Notes under the pieces: generated by a model
What the model was told of the DNA's origin: nothing
Seen by the model: only the letters and a program-made list of their open reading frames with translations
Database searches by the model: none
Program-made: the position numbers and the translations under genes
Shown: in pieces, positions 26,113 to 34,812 of the stretch
Layout: each line of letters starts with the position of its first letter
Position numbering within the stretch: the first letter of the stretch is position 1
Assembly: GCF_001484605.1 (NCBI RefSeq)
Contig: NZ_CP013747.1
Location: 248,001 to 312,000 of the forward strand
Direction: 5' to 3'
Length of the DNA stretch: 64,000 nt
From: Pseudarthrobacter sulfonivorans
GTDB taxonomy: Bacteria > Actinomycetota > Actinomycetes > Actinomycetales > Micrococcaceae

Positions 26113-27195
26113 TTACGACTCGTCGGCGGCGGTCAACAGGCGGTAAGTCTTTTCGGCTGTGCCGGCGAATAACGCCTTGCGTTCATCGTCGGAGGCACTG
26201 CGAGTGATGCGTTTGTATGCGTTCCAAAGGACGGTGTAGCTGACACCCATTTTGTCCACGGGAAAGTTGCTTTCGAACATGCACCGATCGGCTCCGAACG
26301 CCTCGATGCAGGTCAGGAACCAGGGGCGCCAGAGATCTTCGAGAATCAGGGAGCTGGGAGGCGCATCTGCGTGAAGGTAGTCGAACGCCGCGCCGCGGGC
26401 CATGACTCCGCCGATTTTGCAGACAATGTTGGGGCGCTCAGCCAGACCTCGAATCGCATGTTCCCAGGCCTGGAAGTGCTCCGCACGGTCGTACGAGTAG
26501 CGGCCGTGTCCGATAGGCCCTCCACAGTGGTTAACCACGATGCGAAGGTCGGGAAGAGCATCAGCCAGAGCAGCCACCTCATCGAGTTGGTGGAAAAAAA
26601 CCATGACGTCGAGGGTCAATCCCATGTCACGCAGCACCGCTGCGCCACTGCGGACGTCGGGGTCGGCGAGCAAATTCGGCCGGCTTGCTGTGTGATTGTT
26701 AGGAACGTCCGGACTGTCGTCCCAACCTGTGGCGAACCGTGTGCCCTTGAACCGGCCCCCGCCTAATTCAAGGTGGGTTTCGAGCACACCGCGGACGCCG
26801 CTGCCCAGCGTGAGATCGGCGAATCCGACGATCCCTTCGCCGATCCGGGTCGGGCCAAATTCTCCGCTGGCAGCCCTGGCCGCCAGGCCCGCTATGAACT
26901 TTGTCTCGCCGACCGGTCGCAAGTGTTCGGGACCGTCGGCCAAATACATGGACATACACTCGTTGTGGACGGTGCTGACGACCCGGTGCCCCCCGGCGAG
27001 GTCGTCAGTGAATTCTTCGAGCAGGTAACGGTTGCCCGGGAAATCGAAGAGATGATGGTGCGCGTCCACGATTGGCACGGCGGGATCAAGGGCTTCTTCA
27101 AGCCGGCCCCGCGCCAGCCATTCGAGGTCCGGTGGATGGATGCGGCCCCAGGTGGTTGGGCGACCGGTGGTGGGTCCAAAGAGGTGGCTCGACAT
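26113..27195 (-). CDS. COG3618-type amidohydrolase (lactonase-like TIM barrel)
   Basis: 360 residues. The metal site is signalled by PIVDAHHHLFDFPGNRYL near residue 40; later candidate ligands are RIVVNHCGGPIGHG and FESNFPVDKMGVSY near residue 310. These match the family that includes fuconolactonase and 2-pyrone-4,6-dicarboxylate hydrolase (amidohydrolase_2). The start ATG directly abuts the TAG stop of the preceding gene, so translation is coupled. Its expected reaction is hydrolysis of a lactone. With the SDR, ThDP enzyme and semialdehyde dehydrogenase downstream it may feed a linear 2-oxoacid into the pathway. Substrate not determinable. Confidence 0.85.
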   Translation of the reverse strand: MSSHLFGPTTGRPTTWGRIHPPDLEWLARGRLEEALDPAVPIVDAHHHLFDFPGNRYLLEEFTDDLAGGHRVVSTVHNECMSMYLADGPEHLRPVGETKFIAGLAARAASGEFGPTRIGEGIVGFADLTLGSGVRGVLETHLELGGGRFKGTRFATGWDDSPDVPNNHTASRPNLLADPDVRSGAAVLRDMGLTLDVMVFFHQLDEVAALADALPDLRIVVNHCGGPIGHGRYSYDRAEHFQAWEHAIRGLAERPNIVCKIGGVMARGAAFDYLHADAPPSSLILEDLWRPWFLTCIEAFGADRCMFESNFPVDKMGVSYTVLWNAYKRITRSASDDERKALFAGTAEKTYRLLTAADES

Positions 27196-27810
27196 CTACG
27201 TCTCTTCAATGCTCTGTCGGGTAGTGGCGCGTTCTGCTGACGCACCCCCGATGGACGTTTTTGAGGGTTCGAGCGGGAAGGCCGTCAGATAGTGGGCATA
27301 TTCGGGTTCGACATCTACCTGGAGGGTCGAGAGCACTCGGGCGTTGCAACCGTAGAAGGTCACAATCATGACCAGCTCAACCATTCGGGCAGCGTCCAGG
27401 TGGCTTGAGAGCGCCAACCAGACGTCGTCCGAGATCGCACCGTCGTCCGTCATCTGTCGGGAAGCGTCCAGGACGAGCCGTTCTACTTCACCGAGCCCGT
27501 TGGGCCTCCCCTCGTTTGAAGCGATGAGAGCGCGGATGTCCTCGTTAGAAACCCCGTACTCGCCCCCGATCTTGACGTGGTGGCTGTACTCGTACTCATT
27601 CTTCATCATGTAGCTGACCTGAAGGATCGCCAGTTCACGCAACCTTGCATCCAGAGCGCATTCCGTCCGTATCCACATGCCGAACTGCAGGTAAGCCCGT
27701 AGCAGCTCGGGGCTGTTCGCCAGGGCCCGGAAGACGTTCGCTGGCCGAGTCAGAAGGTCACGGTACTCCGCGGGAAGATCTGACTGGTTAATGTATGGCA
27801 CTCGAGCCAT
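27196..27810 (-). CDS. Carboxymuconolactone decarboxylase/AhpD-like family protein
   Basis: 204 residues, all-helical, with the CMD core RLRELAILQVSYMMKNEYEYSHH (broken here as RLRELAILQVSYMMKN then EYEYSHHVKIG near residues 77-105). The Cys-x-x-Cys of true AhpD is absent, so peroxidase activity is not expected. ATG at 27810 (MARVPYINQ) follows GGAGAACCAGAC; an in-frame start 60 bp upstream lacks a ribosome site. Its stop abuts the amidohydrolase start. Family members decarboxylate lactones or act as small oxidative-stress enzymes; here decarboxylation or isomerisation within the pathway is plausible. Confidence 0.82.
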   Translation of the reverse strand: MARVPYINQSDLPAEYRDLLTRPANVFRALANSPELLRAYLQFGMWIRTECALDARLRELAILQVSYMMKNEYEYSHHVKIGGEYGVSNEDIRALIASNEGRPNGLGEVERLVLDASRQMTDDGAISDDVWLALSSHLDAARMVELVMIVTFYGCNARVLSTLQVDVEPEYAHYLTAFPLEPSKTSIGGASAERATTRQSIEET

Positions 27811-27929
27811 GTCTGGTTCTCCGTTCGTTGTTCTACTTTGTCCACTTGTCGTTGATGGATCGAGTCGCATCTTGGCGTCCGCTCAAATCAGCGGAAGGAT
27901 GCAACGTACCTGGCGGTTCTCCATCCCGT

Positions 27930-29246
27930 TCAACGCGGCAACGGCAGGTTGCGGGTCTCCCGGCTGAAGCAAGTGACGACAAGCAGGACGGCACTAGTGA
28001 GGATGATCCAGAACGCAGGCGACGTATTGCTCCCTGTCCAGATGGTGACCTGCAGCGTTAACACCGGGGCCACGCCGCCGGCAATTGCAGCGCCAATGTT
28101 CGCACCCAGTGCTGTTCCGGTCGCCCTGACCTTCGCCGGGAACCACTCGGAGAGCAGAGTGAACGCTACGCCGTATAGCGGCCCTTGCAGAGTGAAGAGC
28201 ACAAACAGGGCTCCAGCGATTGCGGGCAATGACGAGGTTTGCGACAGCACCATAAGCATGGGTACGGCACCCACAATCAGACCGATGGTCGTGACGATGA
28301 CGACTGGCCGGCGGCCGAAGCGATCAGCAAGGATGCCACCGATTATTCCGGTCACGGCACCCCACAGGAGCCCCAGTCCCATCATCACGAACACTACTGT
28401 TGCCGGGATTTGTCTCGTCTGGATCAGTAGCCCGACGATGAAGATCAAGAGGACGAAGACGGGGGCAAAGGATCCGACCGTGATGGCCATCGCCTTGAGC
28501 ACGGCCCGCCAGTGCAGCCGGATAGTCTCCATGAACGGCGACTTCGCAACGTCGTCGGTTGACTCAATCGCGGTGAACTCCGGAGACTCCTCCAGGCGAC
28601 GACGCATGTAGAGGACAACGATCGTAAGCAGTGAGCAGACGATGAATGGAACGCGCCAACCGAACTCAGACATCTGCGCAGGGGGCAGGGTAAAGGTCAA
28701 CAGCCCCGCTACCAATGCACCCAAGCCGTATCCGACGAGGCTGAAGGCCGGCACAATCGAACCGAACCGCCCACGGCGCTTTGGCGGCGACGACTCAATG
28801 ACGTACGCCGCGGCAGTCGTACCTTCCCCAGCCGCAGAGATGCCCTGGCATGCTCGAAGCAAAACCAGCAAAATTGGCGCAGCCAAACCGATCTGGGAGA
28901 AAGTGGGAAGAAGTCCCATCCCCAGGCTCGCGATGCCCATCAGGACGATGGTTGCAACCAAGACGGTGCGTCGTCCCTTCTTGTCAGCGATCCAACCCCA
29001 CATCACAGCTGCGAACGGCCTGACCACATACGCGACGCCGAGCGTCGCCACAGCGGACAGGGTCGATGCCGCCGCATTGTCCGAGGGGAAGAATAGAGGT
29101 GCGAAGTACACGAGGAGAAATGTGTACGCCGTTAGCTCAAAGTATTCGATCACGGTACCTACGGCCGAGGCGGCCAAGATGGTCCGTGTTCCTTGTTTCG
29201 GAAGGGCTGTTGCCGCTTCCGCAAATGATGTTTCAGGAGTCGCCAC
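27930..29246 (-). CDS. MFS permease, metabolite:H+ symporter (MHS) type
   Basis: 438 residues with 12 spans. MHS signature GTVIEYFELTAYTFLLVYFA and VRPFAAVMWGWIADKKGRR. GTG start at 29246 after GGAGAATCAAC. It is the first gene of the minus-strand operon running to the semialdehyde dehydrogenase and divergent from the LysR gene. The shared upstream region carries two LysR-type boxes. Paralogue of the permease at 11296-12612 with the same length. It probably imports the organic acid whose breakdown starts with the lactonase/CMD pair. Confidence 0.9.
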   Translation of the reverse strand: MATPETSFAEAATALPKQGTRTILAASAVGTVIEYFELTAYTFLLVYFAPLFFPSDNAAASTLSAVATLGVAYVVRPFAAVMWGWIADKKGRRTVLVATIVLMGIASLGMGLLPTFSQIGLAAPILLVLLRACQGISAAGEGTTAAAYVIESSPPKRRGRFGSIVPAFSLVGYGLGALVAGLLTFTLPPAQMSEFGWRVPFIVCSLLTIVVLYMRRRLEESPEFTAIESTDDVAKSPFMETIRLHWRAVLKAMAITVGSFAPVFVLLIFIVGLLIQTRQIPATVVFVMMGLGLLWGAVTGIIGGILADRFGRRPVVIVTTIGLIVGAVPMLMVLSQTSSLPAIAGALFVLFTLQGPLYGVAFTLLSEWFPAKVRATGTALGANIGAAIAGGVAPVLTLQVTIWTGSNTSPAFWIILTSAVLLVVTCFSRETRNLPLPR

Positions 29247-29457
29247 GTTGATTCTCCAGTGTCAGTGTCGAGCGGTTAAAGTGTCGAGCTGTGCTCTGGA
29301 CCTGGGTCGAGCAGCACCGCTCAGAAGCGGCCTGTGTCCCACGCGTTGGTCCATAAGCTTGCGTGGTGACCAGCGTGGAGATCCCTCCGCGTGGTCCGCT
29401 GTATCGAGTCTGCGCCGTGCTCGTTGTCCCAGTCCAATACCTAGTTTCACTCAGTTG

Positions 29458-29472
29458 ATAAGCAAAGCTTAT
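29458..29472. promoter_or_regulatory. LysR-type box 1
   Basis: ATAAGCAAAGCTTAT, a perfect 15-bp palindrome with the T-N11-A spacing of LysR-family sites. It lies 212 bp upstream of the MHS permease and 136 bp upstream of lysR, in a 360-bp divergent intergenic region that otherwise holds no gene. Confidence 0.6.
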
Positions 29473-29583
29473 TGACCTGAGTTATTGCGCAGCTTGTTCG
29501 CAGCCGCTGTGCGGTAGAAACCCTCCATTCGATGAGTACCACGTCACATGCTGAAGGGGCGCCGCGGCGGCGGTGCCGGGCAG

Positions 29584-29598
29584 ATAACCAGGGGTTAT
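29584..29598. promoter_or_regulatory. LysR-type box 2
   Basis: ATAACCAGGGGTTAT, T-N11-A spacing; with the next bases it forms a 17-bp perfect palindrome at 29583-29599. It ends 9 bp before the lysR start codon and covers its ribosome site region, which suits autorepression. Confidence 0.6.
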
Positions 29599-29607
29599 CG
29601 TTTCCCT

Positions 29608-30498
29608 ATGGATCTTCGGCGGCTCGAGTACTTTATGGTGTTGGCGGAGGAACTCCACTTCCGACGCGCTGCGGAGCGTCTGCACATCTCCCAGCCTGGG
29701 CTCTCACAACAGATCCGAGTCCTGGAAAAGGACCTCGGTGTCTCTCTGTTCGAACGCAGCGCACAAGGCGTCGTCCTAACCGATCCGGGATTTGTACTTC
29801 TTAAAGAGGGTGCCCACCTTCTTCAGCAGGCGGAAAGTGTTGCGGCCCATGTACGCGCTGCGGGCAAAGGAATCGCAGGCATCCTTCGCGTTGTGCATTC
29901 GCGATCTTTGACGGGCGACGTCCCAGATGAAATCGTCAGGCGCTTCCGGATGTCTAACCCGAGGGTCGAGATCATCGTGGAGACGGCGTGGACGACGCGC
30001 AACATTGCCATGCTCCGTGCCGGCGAGGTGGACGCCGCATTCGTTCGGATGCCATTGTTGGAAGTTGGCGACCTTAGCCAGCTAACGCTAGGTCATACCG
30101 AACTTGCAGCAGCCATCCCGGCGGATCTTCCACTCGCCCGAAAGCGCATCCTACAGACCGCCGACCTGCGTGGAATCCCTGTAGTTACTTTCCCCCGCGA
30201 ACAGGCGCCCGGGTATTTTGATCACATTCTGTCCACGGTGTGGGGTGATGAAGGGCCGCTCATCAGCACTACAGAACCAGATCCAGAGCACCTGCTGGCC
30301 GCGGTCGCCGCTGGAGCGGGCGTGTGCGTTTTTGATGTCCAGCGCGCCCTTAAACTGCGTCCAAAGGGCGTCGTGGTGCGCCGGTTCACCCCGTCTCTTA
30401 GCGCGGATTTCGGGCTGCTCTGGAGCCCTCATCGCATGTCTTCCTTACTCGAATCCTTTATCGCCGAGGCCTCGCTGGCCCGCCCACGGGAGCCTTGA
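29608..30498 (+). CDS. LysR-family transcriptional regulator
   Basis: About 296 residues. The winged helix-turn-helix is textbook: MDLRRLEYFMVLAEELHFRR, AAERLHISQPGLSQQIRVLE and KDLGVSLFER, followed by the effector domain (LRVVHSRSLTGDVPDEIVRRF). ATG at 29608 starts the HTH at residue 1, as is normal; the longer reading from 29548 adds unrelated residues. Divergent from the MHS permease operon, which it most likely activates in response to a pathway metabolite. Confidence 0.92.
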   Translation: MDLRRLEYFMVLAEELHFRRAAERLHISQPGLSQQIRVLEKDLGVSLFERSAQGVVLTDPGFVLLKEGAHLLQQAESVAAHVRAAGKGIAGILRVVHSRSLTGDVPDEIVRRFRMSNPRVEIIVETAWTTRNIAMLRAGEVDAAFVRMPLLEVGDLSQLTLGHTELAAAIPADLPLARKRILQTADLRGIPVVTFPREQAPGYFDHILSTVWGDEGPLISTTEPDPEHLLAAVAAGAGVCVFDVQRALKLRPKGVVVRRFTPSLSADFGLLWSPHRMSSLLESFIAEASLARPREP

Positions 30499-30630
30499 CC
30501 GCCGAGTGCCGGGTCCCACACGGGATGGCCTTATCCTTGAGGTCGTAGACACACGTCCAAGACTGGCTTCTTGGGTACCGCAAATCTCGTAAATGCAGCC
30601 ATTTGGATATTCTGTCTGCATACTTTGGAC

Positions 30631-31654
30631 ATGACGACGAACGACATAGTCCGGGTAGCCATCCTCGACGACTATCAGGACATCGCACTACGGATCGCAG
30701 ATTGGACGTCGCTGACCGGCCGAGCAGATGTCACTACATTCACCGACCATCTGTTCGATCCGGACGATCTTGTAAATCGATTGGCGAGCTTCGACGTCGT
30801 CGTTCTTATGCGCGAACGCACGCCATTTTCCGCAGAACTTCTGTCCCGACTGCCGCAGTTGCGTCTGCTGGTGACCACCGCGATGAGCAACGCGTCCATA
30901 GACATGGCCGCGGCGGCCGCGCAAGGGGTGACAGTGTGCGGCACCGACGCCAACGGTGAGGTGGCGACACGAGAGTTCTGCTGGGCCCTGATCATGGCCG
31001 TCGCCCGTGATCTCGGGCCTGAAGACCAGACGATTCGGGCTGGCCGTTGGCAGGAGCGCATTGGCATCGAACTGGCCGGTTCAACCTTGGGACTGCTCGG
31101 CCTGGGTCGGCTTGGCACAGACATGGCCAGATATGCACGGGCATTCGACATGCGTGTCATCGCGTGGTCGCAGAACCTCACCGCCGAGCGCGCCGCAGAA
31201 GCCGGTGCGGAATTGGTCGACAAAGAGGAACTCTTTAAAACGCAGCGACATCGTCTCCATCCATGTGAGGTTCTCCGACCGGTCCCGCGGACTGGTCGGT
31301 GTTGACGAACTCGCGGCATTGGGCCCCCGAGGGCGACTAGTCAATACCTCGCGCGGACCGATTGTCGACGAAGGCGCCCTCATCAGTGCGCTGCGCGAAG
31401 GTACAATCGCCGGCGCGGCTCTTGACGTCTTCGACATCGAACCGCTGCCTCAAAATTCGCCCTGGCGATCGACGCCCAGGGCTCTGCTCACACCACACAT
31501 TGGCTATGTTTCTTCGAACGCCTACCAAAATATGTACCGTGAATGTGTCGAGGGCATCGTGGCCTGGCTAGACGGCGCCCCCGTACGATTGCTGACCCCG
31601 CCACATGCCACACGAGCTCCACAGGGACAACATCAACAAGGACCGTCTGACTGA
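30631..31654 (+). pseudogene. D-2-hydroxyacid dehydrogenase, broken by a one-base insertion
   Basis: The N-terminal part reads VRVAILDDYQDIALRIADW and includes the cofactor motif LGLLGLGRLGTDMARYARAF. Near 31237-31240 a TTTAAAA run leads out of frame; removing one A restores FKRSDIVSIHVRFSDRSRGL, then NTSRGPIVDEGALISALR and TPHIGYVSSNAYQN with the catalytic His. Together about 340 residues, normal for the family. Either a recent mutation in an A-run or a sequencing error; programmed slippage is less likely. No clear ribosome site precedes ATG 30631. Would reduce or oxidise a 2-hydroxy/2-oxo acid. Confidence 0.85.
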
Positions 31655-32089
31655 ACCAACCCATGTCCAGGTGCCAGGCCGAGGACAGCTTCGCCGTCGT
31701 CGGCAGAGCACAAGGTCCTTCTCCTAAGTAGCCATTGTGTCCCTTGCGGGACGCCCGTTCCGGGCCCGGGGTGCGGTGACTCCATACCAGGCTCTCCTGC
31801 GATGCCGAACGCTAAGCCGAAGCCTGCCTCTAAAGATCGCCACTTTGGATCCAGTTTTTGGGGATGGTGACTCAAAATGTCGTCGGAGCGCTGGTCTACT
31901 AAGGTCTTGCGCCAAGCGGTGTCGGTGGCGTTATTACGCTATTGGATACTCCCGTTACCGGCTCGTGGGCGCCGCTCACCGCCAAAGCTTCTTTGAGGCA
32001 GGAAGGGAACCATGGTTAACTAAGGGTGTGAACACCTGTTCACCCCCCACTCATCCCCCTCAGCCATCAATCTTGAGAACGAGGCCCTC
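31655..32089. other. Gene-free stretch before the MFS/TetR unit
   Basis: 435 bp with no supportable gene. It presumably carries the promoter of the plus-strand permease/TetR unit; a palindrome at 32028-32043 is listed separately. I see no recognisable gene relic. Confidence 0.5.
32028..32043. promoter_or_regulatory. Palindrome GTGAACACCTGTTCAC, likely TetR operator
   Basis: Perfect 7-bp arms around CC, 46 bp upstream of the MFS start. The permease is co-transcribed with a TetR gene, the standard arrangement for an autoregulated efflux unit, so this is the best candidate operator. Confidence 0.6.
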
Positions 32090-34060
32090 ATGGCGAATAC
32101 AAAGTCAGCGCCGAAAACGCCTCGGTCAGCGTCCGCGATCACCACCGTCTTGGCCTTGAGTGGCACGGTTGTGGCGCTCATGCAGACGATAGTAGTGCCC
32201 CTCCTACCGGATTTTCCGCGCATCCTTGGTGTCACAGCTGACGACGCGTCCTGGCTTGTAACGGCTACGCTACTCACGAGCGCTGTGGCGACGCCCATCA
32301 TGTCCCGCAGCGCGGACATGTACGGCAAGCGGAAGATAATGGTCATCTGCTTGGCCATTATGGTCGTGGGCTCGATAATCGCCGCGGTGGGCGGATCATT
32401 TTTGTGGATCATAATTGGCCGGGCGCTGCAGGGTTTCTCGTCGTCGCTCATCCCTGTGGGAATCAGCATCATGCGGGATGAACTGCCGAAAGAGAGGATG
32501 GGCTCAGCCGTTGCCCTGATGAGCGCGACCCTCGGAATCGGTAGTGCGATGGGTTTGCCGTTGGCCGGGCTCGTCTTTGAGGCGCTGGGCTGGCAATCGA
32601 TTTTTTGGGTTTCCGCTGTAGCGGGCGCTCTGCTGCTGGTGTCCGTAGCTGTGGTCGTTCCTGAGTCGAAGCTCCGGACTCCCGGCCGGTTTGACTACGC
32701 CGGCGCCGTCATCCTCTCGGCGGCCCTGGTGGCGTTGTTGCTGGCAATTTCGAAAGGTGGCTCGTGGGGCTGGGGTTCCGAAACGGTGTTGATGCTGTTC
32801 CTTGCGGCAGCCCTCCTGCTAGCCGCCTGGGTACCCTACGAACTGAAGGTCAGCCATCCGATGGTGGACCTGCGAACGTCCGCCCGCCGACCAGTTCTCC
32901 TGACTAACGTCGCATCGCTACTGATCGGTTTCGCCATGTTCGCCAACATGCTGCTCACCACCCAGCAGCTCCAACTACCCACGGCTACCGGCTACGGCTT
33001 CGAATTGGACGTCGTCGCGGCCGGGCTTTGCATGGTGCCATCGGGGGCGGCCATGGTGATATTCGCGCCGGTGTCGGGCTCTATCATTCGTCGATTCGGC
33101 GGCAAGGCGGCCCTCATCACCGGATCCGCAGTCATGATCGTCGGGTACGTGGGGCGAGTCTTCCTTTGGGACACCGTGCCATGGTTGATCATCGGGTCCA
33201 CCGTCATCAGCATTGGCACAGCGATCGCATACGCAGCCATGCCGACCCTAATCATGGGTGCGGTGCCCATCACCCACACTGCCTCCGCGAACGGCCTAAA
33301 CAGCCTTGTCCGTTCCATTGGAACCTCAACCTCAAGCGCCGCCGTCGCCGTGCTCCTCATGTCAGTAAATATGCCCTTCGGCGCAGTCACCGTCCCCTCG
33401 TTCGATGCGTTCAGGGACGTCTTCTGGCTGGCTGCGCTTGCGTCCGGAGCGTCAGTTCTGGCGGCAGCCTTCATTCCCCGGGCCGCCTCCGCGCCACGGA
33501 CGATTACTCAAGAGGGCGTTACCTCGGAACTGGTGGTTCAAGGTCGGGTCCTCCTGGCCGAACATCGAGCCATGGCTCCCGCTGTCGTAACAGTTTTGGA
33601 TACTTCAGGGGAACCGGTGGATTGGAGTCGTGTGGACAATGAAGGTAACTATTCCGTGGCGCTTCCTGGGGTCGGCAAATATCTACTTGTGGCAAATGCA
33701 GCCGGCTGGGCGCCCATCGCTGAGGTCTTTGAGTTCGATGGACGAGTCTTAAAGCAAGATTTCCGACTCCAGGACCGACTGAGCCTCGCTGGCACGGCAA
33801 CCGCTGGCGGCACACCAGTCCCGGCGGCCGTGATAGCGCTCCTTCAGGCCAGTGGTGAATATGTCGCCACGACGCAATCGGATAAATTGGGCCGGTACGC
33901 GTTTCCCTTGCCTATGCCTGGACGCTACATCTTGACCATGCTTCATCCTGTAACGCATCAAGCTGCGGCCCGGAAGTTGGCAGTTGATAACCGCTCCGTG
34001 AGTGCCGACCTCGAGGTTGGGCTCGCCTCGCCCGGCCGGAAGGAGTCCGTGATCATTTGA
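32090..34060 (+). CDS. DHA2-type MFS transporter with two extra C-terminal domains
   Basis: 656 residues. Residues 1 to about 460 form a 14-span drug:H+ antiporter-2 protein (TIVVPLLPDFPRILGVTADD, then MSRSADMYGKRKIMV and GRALQGFSSSLIPVGISIMR). Residues about 465-656 are soluble and contain two repeats of a carboxypeptidase-regulatory-like beta sandwich: VVQGRVLLAEHRAMAPAVVTV with DNEGNYSVALPGVGKYLL, and SLAGTATAGGTPVPAAVIAL with DKLGRYAFPLPMPGRYIL. Usual DHA2 proteins end near 500 residues, so this is a true fusion. The next gene (TetR) overlaps its stop by 4 bp. Efflux of an amphipathic toxic compound is the likely role; the extra domains might bind substrate or cell wall. Confidence 0.88.
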   Translation: MANTKSAPKTPRSASAITTVLALSGTVVALMQTIVVPLLPDFPRILGVTADDASWLVTATLLTSAVATPIMSRSADMYGKRKIMVICLAIMVVGSIIAAVGGSFLWIIIGRALQGFSSSLIPVGISIMRDELPKERMGSAVALMSATLGIGSAMGLPLAGLVFEALGWQSIFWVSAVAGALLLVSVAVVVPESKLRTPGRFDYAGAVILSAALVALLLAISKGGSWGWGSETVLMLFLAAALLLAAWVPYELKVSHPMVDLRTSARRPVLLTNVASLLIGFAMFANMLLTTQQLQLPTATGYGFELDVVAAGLCMVPSGAAMVIFAPVSGSIIRRFGGKAALITGSAVMIVGYVGRVFLWDTVPWLIIGSTVISIGTAIAYAAMPTLIMGAVPITHTASANGLNSLVRSIGTSTSSAAVAVLLMSVNMPFGAVTVPSFDAFRDVFWLAALASGASVLAAAFIPRAASAPRTITQEGVTSELVVQGRVLLAEHRAMAPAVVTVLDTSGEPVDWSRVDNEGNYSVALPGVGKYLLVANAAGWAPIAEVFEFDGRVLKQDFRLQDRLSLAGTATAGGTPVPAAVIALLQASGEYVATTQSDKLGRYAFPLPMPGRYILTMLHPVTHQAAARKLAVDNRSVSADLEVGLASPGRKESVII

Positions 34061-34608
34061 AGTCGCCCAGCAGTGCATCCATCCTCGAAGCGGCCGGACG
34101 CCTCTTCGCGGAACGCGGCTATCGGGCTGTAACAGTCCGCGACATCGCCGCAAGCGCGGGCGTCTCCCCCGCTCTAGTGATGAAGTTGTTCATATCCAAG
34201 GAAAAGCTGTTTGCAGCAGTTCGGCCGGATGAAACAGTGCTGGCCGAACTAACCGTCCCCAGAGCCGAACTGGGCAGTGCCCTGGTTTTTCGTGTGCTGA
34301 TGCGGCGGGAGCGAGGAGTGCCGGAGCCTTGGGCGATGATTCCATTCACCATCCAAGATGCGCCGGATCCGGAAGCCGCCCGCGTAGAGGCGCGCACTAG
34401 GTATTTGCAGAACATAGCTGCCTTGATCGGCGACACCACGCCGGACGGGAGGTTCGCGTCGACGGTGATAGCGCTAATGACCGGATTTGGTGAGACTGTT
34501 CGCACCTTGGGCTTATTTGAAGGATGGGACTTTGACGAGCTCGTCGCCCACTACGGCTCGATCGTGCAATCCCAGATCGATGCCTGTGAAAATGTAGGGG
34601 ATGCTTAA
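34057..34608 (+). CDS. TetR-family regulator of the MFS transporter
   Basis: 183 residues from a TTG start that overlaps the MFS stop (TTGA), so it relies on translational coupling. Helix-turn-helix: SILEAAGRLFAERGYRAVTV, RDIAASAGVSPALVMKLF and ISKEKLF. The C-terminal half is a typical TetR ligand domain. Likely represses its own operon at 32028-32043. Confidence 0.85.
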   Translation: MKSPSSASILEAAGRLFAERGYRAVTVRDIAASAGVSPALVMKLFISKEKLFAAVRPDETVLAELTVPRAELGSALVFRVLMRRERGVPEPWAMIPFTIQDAPDPEAARVEARTRYLQNIAALIGDTTPDGRFASTVIALMTGFGETVRTLGLFEGWDFDELVAHYGSIVQSQIDACENVGDA

Positions 34609-34734
34609 GGACGTTTTGCCGTTGTCTCGTTGGGCCGCTCAGGTCCGTGAACGCGGTGGCATAAACGATGCGTCTTTCACGGGCATGGGAACCGGCGTTG
34701 ACATGCCATCTGCTGACCTTCGTGTGCTCTTGTA

Positions 34735-34812
34735 ATTTTAGGAGACCGTAGAGGGGCATGGAGGCCACCGGCACGTCCAGGACTGGCCCACGCCGAGCGG
34801 TCGAATGGTCAG
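34735..34812 (-). pseudogene. 5' remnant of an MBL-fold lactonase-like gene
   Basis: Minus-strand codons read SLTIRPLGVGQ and, after an indel, VLDVPVASM, matching the start of the intact gene at 54512-55264 (MSLTIRPLGVGQVLDVPLASM). The start codon is lost and the frame is broken. It directly follows a GntR gene exactly as the intact copy does, so this is the stub of a duplicated gntR-lactonase pair. The rest of 34609-34735 holds no gene. Confidence 0.75.

Noticed and set aside
31231..31245. Programmed ribosomal frameshift at TTTAAAACG
   Set aside because: Restoring the frame requires skipping one base forward, and the run lacks the stop codon or rare codon context of known +1 sites; mutation or sequencing error is simpler.
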